DNA of 64,000 nt from an uncultured Prevotella sp. (GTDB lineage: Bacteria > Bacteroidota > Bacteroidia > Bacteroidales > Bacteroidaceae). Position 1 is the first letter of the stretch. Every line of letters starts with the position of its first letter. Positions 58,753 through 64,000 of this stretch are shown here, in pieces. The notes beneath the pieces are model-generated. The model saw nothing but the letters and a program-made list of their open reading frames with translations, had not been told where the DNA came from and made no database searches. The translations under genes were made by a program, and so were the position numbers. The stretch covers positions 108,605-172,604 of the forward strand of contig CAMJBL010000001.1 in the NCBI GenBank assembly GCA_946403845.1, given 5' to 3'.

Positions 58753-59946
58753 TCACTTTAAATCTGCCAGTACCTGTTTCATGCGTCTCATGGCTTCGAT
58801 GATGTTTTCATCGCTTGTGGCATAGCTCATACGGAAGCAATCCGGATCGCCGAAGGCGTCGCCTCCAACCGTTGCCACATGGCCCTTTTCAAGCAGGTAC
58901 ATGGCGAAGTCGGTGGAGTTGTTGATTGTGGTCTGTCCGTCGCTCTTGCCAAAGAACGAGCTGCACTTGGGGAAGAGATAGAAGGCACCTTCGGGCATGT
59001 TCACCTCCAGACCAGGAATCTCCTTGGCGAGCTTCACGATAAGGTTGCGACGGCGCTCAAAGGCCTGACGCATATCCTCGACACATTGCTGGTCGCCGAC
59101 GTATGCGAACTCGGCTGCCTTCTGGCTCACAGAGCACGGTCCGCTAGTGTACTGTCCCTGCAATTTATTGCAGCCTTTTACAATCCACTCAGGGGCTGCG
59201 ATGTAGCCGATACGCCAGCCTGTCATCGCATAGGCCTTCGACACACCGTTGACGATGATGGCCCGTTCCTTCATGCCTGGGAACTGGGCAATCGACTCGT
59301 GCTTGCCGATGTAGTTGATATGCTCGTAGATCTCGTCGGCCAACACGAAGAGGTCCTCATGTTTCAGGATCACGTCGGACAGCGCCTGCAATTCGTCCTT
59401 GCTGTATACGCTTCCCGTCGGGTTGCTGGGCGAGCAGAGGATGATCATACGGGTTTTGGGGGTAATGGCAGCTTCCAACTGGGCAGGCGTCATCTTGAAG
59501 TTCTGCTCAAAGCCGGCCTCTACAATGACGGGCTTACCGCCTGCCAACAGCACCATCTGGGGATAGCTCACCCAGTAGGGGGCAGGGATAATCACCTCCT
59601 CACCATCGTTCACCAGAGCCATCACCGTGTTGCAGACACTCTGCTTGGCACCGTTCGACACGAGAATCTCCGCAGGGGTATAGTGCAGGTGGTTCTCGCG
59701 CTCCAGCTTACGGGCGATGGCCTGCCTAAGGTCAGGATAGCCTGGAACAGGCGAATAACGGGAGTAGTTCTCGTCGATGGCCAGTTTGGCAGCCTGCTTA
59801 ATGGGATCGGGGGTGTTGAAGTCGGGTTCGCCCACACTCATGTTGATCACATCAATGCCTTGCGCCTTCATTTCAGCGCTTTTCTGTGACATTGCAAGCG
59901 TGGCCGAAGGAGCCAAACGCTGCAAACGATCGGAAAGTTTTGCCAT
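58753..59946 (-). CDS. Pyridoxal phosphate-dependent aminotransferase (AspC type, class I)
   Basis: 397 residues. PLP lysine in NGVSKAYAMTGWRIGY (~236-251), plus NPTGSVYSKDEL (~175-186) and SVGEPDFNTPDPI. Aspartate or aromatic/aspartate transaminase by family; the exact substrate is not settled by sequence. It starts with a TACTTTTGC promoter 20 bases upstream. Confidence 0.9.
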   Translation of the reverse strand: MAKLSDRLQRLAPSATLAMSQKSAEMKAQGIDVINMSVGEPDFNTPDPIKQAAKLAIDENYSRYSPVPGYPDLRQAIARKLERENHLHYTPAEILVSNGAKQSVCNTVMALVNDGEEVIIPAPYWVSYPQMVLLAGGKPVIVEAGFEQNFKMTPAQLEAAITPKTRMIILCSPSNPTGSVYSKDELQALSDVILKHEDLFVLADEIYEHINYIGKHESIAQFPGMKERAIIVNGVSKAYAMTGWRIGYIAAPEWIVKGCNKLQGQYTSGPCSVSQKAAEFAYVGDQQCVEDMRQAFERRRNLIVKLAKEIPGLEVNMPEGAFYLFPKCSSFFGKSDGQTTINNSTDFAMYLLEKGHVATVGGDAFGDPDCFRMSYATSDENIIEAMRRMKQVLADLK

Positions 59947-59984
59947 ATTTTATCAAAATTTTGTGCAAAAGTACTATTTTTTAG

Positions 59985-60079
59985 TGAAAAGTGGGAAGTG
60001 AATAGTGAAAAGTTGCTATGCCTTGTTTTTTTTTAACTATTCTCTCACCTCTTATCTCTCACCTCTTACTTCTTACTTC
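59985..60079. repeat. Two 7-bp tandem arrays
   Basis: AGTGAAA-AGTGGGA-AGTGAAT-AGTGAAA (59985-60012) and CTCTCAC-CTCTTAT-CTCTCAC-CTCTTAC (60044-60076) lie between the aspC-like and ribBA genes. Confidence 0.65.
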
Positions 60080-61284
60080 AAATGCAGTGTGTGCCCCATC
60101 CGGTTCTTTTTCGTTTCCAGATACCGGAAGTTATAGGGATTGGGCGTCACCTCAATGGGCACGTTCTCTACAATCTCAAGTCCGTAGGCCTCGAGACCCA
60201 CGCGCTTCACGGGGTTGTTTGTCAGCAGACGCATCTTGTGGACGCCTAAGTACCTGAGCATCTGGGCGCCACAGCCGTAGTCGCGCTCGTCGGGCTTGAA
60301 ACCTAAGTGGATATTGGCATCGACGGTATCGAGACCTTCCTCCTGCAGTTTATAGGCGGCTATCTTGTTCATCAAACCGATGCCGCGGCCTTCCTGCTGC
60401 ATATAGACCACCACACCCTTGCCTTCTTTCTCGATGGCCTGCATGGCCTTGTGCAGCTGCTCGCCACAGTCGCAGCGCTTCGAACCGAGGATGTCGCCCG
60501 TCATGCACGACGAGTGGACGCGTACCAGCACCGGCTCGTCTTCCTTCCACTCGCCCTTGATGAGGGCCAGGTGCTCCTGACCGTTGCTCTTCTGACGGAA
60601 GGGTATCAGTCGGAAATGCCCGTAGTCGGTGGGCATATCCACCTCTTCGCCGACCTCGATGAGCGACTCCGTACGCAAACGGTAGGCTATGAGGTCCTTG
60701 ATGCTGATGACCTTCAGATGCCATTCCTGCGCCATCTCCAGCAGTTGTGGCAGACGGGCCATCGTGCCGTCTTCGTTCATGATTTCCATCAGGGCACCGG
60801 CAGGGTAGAGGCCTGCCATACGACACAGGTCGATGGTGGCTTCCGTATGTCCGCTGCGCCTCAATACGCCGTTTTCCTGGGCGTAGAGAGGGTTCACGTG
60901 ACCCGGACGTCCGAAGGTCTGTGGGGTGGAGGCGGGGTCAGCGAGTGCCTTGATGGTCTCTGCACGGTCGTGGGCTGAGACGCCTGTGGTACATCCCTCT
61001 AACTTATCGACGGTCACGGTGAAGGGGGTGCCTAATACTGAGGTGTTGTCCTCTACCTGATGGGGCAGCTCGAGTTCCTTGCAGCGCTCGATGGTGATGG
61101 GTGCGCAGAGCACGCCTCGGGCGTATTTCAGCATGAAGTTCACCTTTTCGGGGGTAATCTTCTCGGCAGCGATAATCAGGTCGCCTTCGTTCTCGCGATC
61201 CTCATCATCGACGACAATCACGAACTGTCCGGCCTTGAAATCCTCGATGGCCTCTTCTATCTGGTTCAGTCGTAGTGGATCCAT
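60073..61284 (-). CDS. ribBA: Bifunctional DHBP synthase / GTP cyclohydrolase II
   Basis: 403 residues. N-terminal RibB half (~1-200) with [11 protein letters not shown] (~26-36), [14 protein letters not shown]-terminal RibA half with zinc cysteines in [19 protein letters not shown] (~256-275) and [13 protein letters not shown]. Makes the two early precursors of riboflavin. Immediately downstream of the lptF/G gene. Confidence 0.97.
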   Translation of the reverse strand: MDPLRLNQIEEAIEDFKAGQFVIVVDDEDRENEGDLIIAAEKITPEKVNFMLKYARGVLCAPITIERCKELELPHQVEDNTSVLGTPFTVTVDKLEGCTTGVSAHDRAETIKALADPASTPQTFGRPGHVNPLYAQENGVLRRSGHTEATIDLCRMAGLYPAGALMEIMNEDGTMARLPQLLEMAQEWHLKVISIKDLIAYRLRTESLIEVGEEVDMPTDYGHFRLIPFRQKSNGQEHLALIKGEWKEDEPVLVRVHSSCMTGDILGSKRCDCGEQLHKAMQAIEKEGKGVVVYMQQEGRGIGLMNKIAAYKLQEEGLDTVDANIHLGFKPDERDYGCGAQMLRYLGVHKMRLLTNNPVKRVGLEAYGLEIVENVPIEVTPNPYNFRYLETKKNRMGHTLHLK

Positions 61285-61299
61285 ATATATAAGTAATGT

Positions 61300-63195
61300 T
61301 TACATATTATTAATGCGCTCCACAATGTGGTCGCTGGTATGCCGGATGGTGCGCAGGTCGCGGTAAAGTCGCATTCTAAAGCGCAGCATGCGGATATATA
61401 AGAAGATACCCAGCGGAATGATCAGTCCGGCGATGATGTTGAGCCACTTCTTGCGGAAAGGTCGTGTGTGGGCCGTCGTTGCCAGGATGGGGTAGTTGTT
61501 CAGCTCCGAGAGGATGATCTTGTCCTTGGTGTAGCCCAGATCCTCGATCACCTCTTCCAGTCGCTCGCTGATAGTCTCCATCTCCTGATCGTCGCCTTCA
61601 TGGAAGAATACCTTGATAGGACTGGGCCAGTGGAGCAGCTTGTGTTCGTGGGTATAGCGGTAGATGTCCTGGTTCAGACTGAGCAGCTTTTCTGCATCGG
61701 CCTGATACTTCGGATCCTCGATGATCACCTCCTTGCGGAAGATATGGCGCTTGGAGCGCAGACCCAGCAGTTTCATCGCCAGGTTCTTGTAGAGGTCGAT
61801 GTTGAACACCACCGAGTCGTTGTTCGCCTTATAGGTGAAGAAGACGGCGATTGGCGTGAGTACTGCGGTGGAGATGAGTTTGCCGAACCACACCGTCCAT
61901 TGGTCGTCGCGCGCCATCTTCATACCTGAGTTCTCGAAGATGAAGTAGACAATGAACACCAGCACGGAAACGATGACAGGCACACCCAGACCGCCCTTAC
62001 GGATAATGGCACCCAGCGGTGCACCGATAAAGAAGAAGATGATACACGACAGGGCCAGCGTAAACTTGCCGATGGCCTCAATCTGGTGGGTGCGCATCCT
62101 GCGGTGCAGGTATTCGGTGTATTCACCCTTAAATTCCATATCGGTCATCGTCATGCGGATGCTGTTCATCGCATCAGTCACCACCTGTTGCTTCTCGCGG
62201 TTGCTCAGCCTGCCGAAGATCGTGTCGATGTTCACCTTCCCGCTCCGCGCCTCCTTGAATGCTTTTACCGAGTCGTTCTTCGAGAGTTGGGGATGACGGT
62301 AAGTATAGTGCTGGGCCTCGTTGTAATAGGCATGGCCCACGCTGTCGTTAAACTCGCGGATGGAGTCCATGTCGTGCAAAATCTTGCCTAAACTCTTCGC
62401 TCGTGCATCGGCAGAGATGTCCGCCAGATCGGCCAGATTGAAGCCGCCGTCGAAGTCGAGTACGATGCGTTTGGTCGAGAAGGTCTCCCTGCGGTAGGGC
62501 ACAGCGGCGCTATTGGCGAGGTCCTGCGAGCGCATGTTCTCAAACCACTCGCCGCTATAGAGGTTCAGCACTAGGTGCTTCTTCTCGGCCGTCGATTGCA
62601 TCATGCCCGAGTCGGCCAGGATAATCGCCTGGTCCTCGTAGCTGCCCGACTGCCGGTAGATCATCACACCATAGAGCATACCCGTCTTCAGGTCCTTCTT
62701 CTGTACGTAGATGTTACTGCCCTGAATACCGTCGTAGAAGATACCTTCAGGAATCTCCACCTCAGGACTCTTCTGTTTTACGCCTAAAAGCAGGCGGTAG
62801 AAGCTCTGGTTGGCCATCGGGGCCACGATATTCTGGAAGTAGAACGAGATACCGGCTATGATGAGCACGATGAAAATCAGGGGACGGAAGGCCTGCAACA
62901 GCGAGACACCCGCTGCCTTGATAGCCGTCAGTTCCGAACTCTCACCTAAGTTACCGAACGAGATGAGCGAGGAGAGCAGAATGGCCAGTGGCAGGGCCTG
63001 CGGAATAAGCATCAGACCCATATACCAGAAGAACTGCGCCATAATCTCCAGCGACAGACCCTTTCCGATGAGCTCGTCGACGTATCGCCACAGGAACTGC
63101 ATCATCAGCACGAACTGGCAGATGAAGAACGTTCCCAGAAACAGCAGCGCGAACTGCTTGACGATAAATATGTCTAATTTCTTGATTCGGAACAT
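61300..63195 (-). CDS. LptF/LptG-family permease (YjgP/YjgQ)
   Basis: 631 residues. Four membrane helices near the start (~15-35, 50-75, 95-125) and the end (~345-430) around a large periplasmic beta-jellyroll (~140-300). The extra C-terminal region (~430-631) is cytoplasmic-looking and longer than usual. Belongs to the LPS transport permeases that extract LPS with LptB. Promoter TAATTTTGC at 63205-63213 on the minus strand. Confidence 0.9.
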   Translation of the reverse strand: MFRIKKLDIFIVKQFALLFLGTFFICQFVLMMQFLWRYVDELIGKGLSLEIMAQFFWYMGLMLIPQALPLAILLSSLISFGNLGESSELTAIKAAGVSLLQAFRPLIFIVLIIAGISFYFQNIVAPMANQSFYRLLLGVKQKSPEVEIPEGIFYDGIQGSNIYVQKKDLKTGMLYGVMIYRQSGSYEDQAIILADSGMMQSTAEKKHLVLNLYSGEWFENMRSQDLANSAAVPYRRETFSTKRIVLDFDGGFNLADLADISADARAKSLGKILHDMDSIREFNDSVGHAYYNEAQHYTYRHPQLSKNDSVKAFKEARSGKVNIDTIFGRLSNREKQQVVTDAMNSIRMTMTDMEFKGEYTEYLHRRMRTHQIEAIGKFTLALSCIIFFFIGAPLGAIIRKGGLGVPVIVSVLVFIVYFIFENSGMKMARDDQWTVWFGKLISTAVLTPIAVFFTYKANNDSVVFNIDLYKNLAMKLLGLRSKRHIFRKEVIIEDPKYQADAEKLLSLNQDIYRYTHEHKLLHWPSPIKVFFHEGDDQEMETISERLEEVIEDLGYTKDKIILSELNNYPILATTAHTRPFRKKWLNIIAGLIIPLGIFLYIRMLRFRMRLYRDLRTIRHTSDHIVERINNM

Positions 63196-63220
63196 AATCA
63201 GCGTGCAAAATTATAAAAAA

Positions 63221-63332
63221 ACCACGAATTACACGAATTTTACGAATTATAATTAGTTAAATCACCTCAATTCTTAAGAAAGAATTGTGGTTGTCATAGC
63301 ATATAATTAGTGTAATTCGTGAAATTCGTAGT
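63221..63332. repeat. Palindromic repeat of 9-bp CACGAATTA units
   Basis: Arms 63221-63250 and 63303-63332 are near-matching inverted repeats built of three 9-base units each (CACGAATTA, CACGAATTT, TACGAATTA). It lies between the lptF/G promoter and the START-like gene. Confidence 0.7.
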
Positions 63333-63340
63333 CTTATGAA

Positions 63341-63736
63341 TCACAGTCCGCTGGCGCGGTGGAGCCTGTCGAGGTTGCTTTCCCAGAGGATCTTCAACCC
63401 GTCGGCATCGTCGTCCTCCGCAAAGTCGGTGATGAGCAGGTTCAGATGGTTGGTCAGCGGGCTCTTCTCGATGCGCATCTCCCAATAAGAGTCGTCGTCT
63501 TCCTCTTCCCACTGCAAACGGATATGGTCATATTTTACATATTCTATTAATTGCGCTTTGCGGACGTCCTGTTCCGTCCAAGGCTCTCCCCAGGTAAAGG
63601 TAAACACACCTTCTTCTTCCGTCACATGGTCTGCCAGCCAGCGTTCTAAGCCGTGCGCACTACTGATTTGTTCCCAGATAATGTTGGGAGACTCTGTTGT
63701 CAGAGGATATTCGATGTTAATTTGTTGCTTTCCCAT
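63341..63736 (-). CDS. START-like / SRPBCC domain protein
   Basis: 131 residues. The helix-grip pattern IIWEQISSAHGLERWLADHV (~19-38) and a WGEPW, RLQWEEEDDDSYWEM strand match AHSA1/SRPBCC-like small proteins often annotated as START-like in Bacteroidetes. Cytoplasmic; ligand unknown. Confidence 0.85.
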   Translation of the reverse strand: MGKQQINIEYPLTTESPNIIWEQISSAHGLERWLADHVTEEEGVFTFTWGEPWTEQDVRKAQLIEYVKYDHIRLQWEEEDDDSYWEMRIEKSPLTNHLNLLITDFAEDDDADGLKILWESNLDRLHRASGL

Positions 63737-63852
63737 ACGCTTTAGGGGTTTGTTATTGTGATTAGTCGCTACAAAATTACATAAAATTTATGGAAACACA
63801 AAATATTTTCCGGAAAAATTTTGGTAGTTTCCAAAAAAGTAGTACCTTTGCA

Positions 63853-63861
63853 TCCGATTTC
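63853..63861 (+). promoter_or_regulatory. Promoter of the tRNA transcript
   Basis: TACCTTTGC near 63843-63851 and a second CATCTTTGC near 63929 precede the tRNA, both in the -7 pattern. Confidence 0.5.
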
Positions 63862-63954
63862 ACGAAATCGCCTGCGAAGATGGGCTGCACTTCGGCAAAA
63901 AGCGAGCTTTCTGCACTCAGTTTGCACCATCTTTGCACCGCTTAAAAAAATGAT

Positions 63955-64000
63955 GGCGGGATAGCTCAGCTGGTTAGAGCGCATGATTCATAATCATGAG
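63955..64000 (+). tRNA. tRNA-Met (CAT anticodon), truncated by the window edge
   Basis: Begins GGCGGGATAGCTCAGCTGG; D-arm GCTC/GAGC and anticodon stem CATGA/TCATG enclose the loop TTCATAA, giving the anticodon CAT. The last ~30 bases are outside the window, so tRNA-Ile(CAT, lysidine-modified) cannot be excluded. Confidence 0.92.

Overview
The window is chromosomal DNA from a Bacteroidetes member, most likely Prevotella or a close relative. The evidence is the repeated promoter pattern TTTG-N19/20-TAnnTTTG in front of almost every gene, the scarcity of Shine-Dalgarno sequences, and the gene set: DUF3822, an FtsZ with a long acidic tail, PorT-like barrels, an ExbB-ExbD-ExbD-TonB cluster, RibBA and a stand-alone AICAR formyltransferase. 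Most of the sequence is ordinary housekeeping DNA. A block at about 5.3-16.8 kb is clearly AT-richer and looks acquired.

Layout: 0-2 kb holds the end of a cardiolipin synthase, rsmD, a DUF3822 gene and a 32-residue membrane peptide. 2.0-4.2 kb is a VapE/VirE-type ATPase gene enclosed by a long imperfect inverted repeat, followed by a DUF6078-like gene and palindromes. 4.3-5.3 kb holds a nucleotidyltransferase gene and a promoter-driven, highly structured, apparently noncoding transcript. 5.4-16.8 kb is one tightly packed operon: membrane-anchored vWA protein, small membrane protein, tubulin-like GTPase, 1113-residue protein with an actin/Hsp70-type ATPase domain, coiled-coil membrane protein, MotA/ZorA-like and MotB/ZorB-like (OmpA-type) proteins, a secreted, C-terminally anchored protein with weak S1/P1-nuclease/Zn-phospholipase-like features, and a DprA-like protein. 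16.8-24.9 kb continues in the same direction with a DUF6804-like membrane protein, a vWA lipoprotein, small unknowns, dnaB, a WYL-like protein, membrane proteins and a divergent ftsZ.

25-40 kb: RecD-like helicase, mutY, OmpA-like barrel, PBP4, nadB, DUF4332, phosphopantetheinyl transferase, a lipoprotein, HerA-like ATPase, M23 peptidase, recG, ispD, a DJ-1 protein and nadK. 40-50 kb: a GntR-regulated ABC transporter with its operator, then a complete MacAB-TolC-like export operon. 50-64 kb: AICAR formyltransferase, rplS, PorT-like barrel, ferredoxin, the exb/ton operon with PstS-like and TPR genes, an aminotransferase, ribBA, lptF/G, a START-like gene and the start of a tRNA-Met.

The best candidate for an undescribed system is the 5.4-16.8 kb operon. 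It combines a tubulin-like and an actin-like NTPase with a ZorAB-like stator pair and vWA, DprA-like and secreted proteins. This partly matches, from memory, the FtsZ-like/vWA/OmpA membrane-remodelling system predicted by Makarova and Koonin, and partly the Zorya defence motor, but the ZorC and ZorD effectors are absent. A second theme is repeats entering genes in frame: GGGACGGTTCT hairpins in rsmD and the PBP4 gene, and 7-bp or 9-bp tandem motifs in mutY, the RecD-like helicase, ispD and the tolC-like gene.
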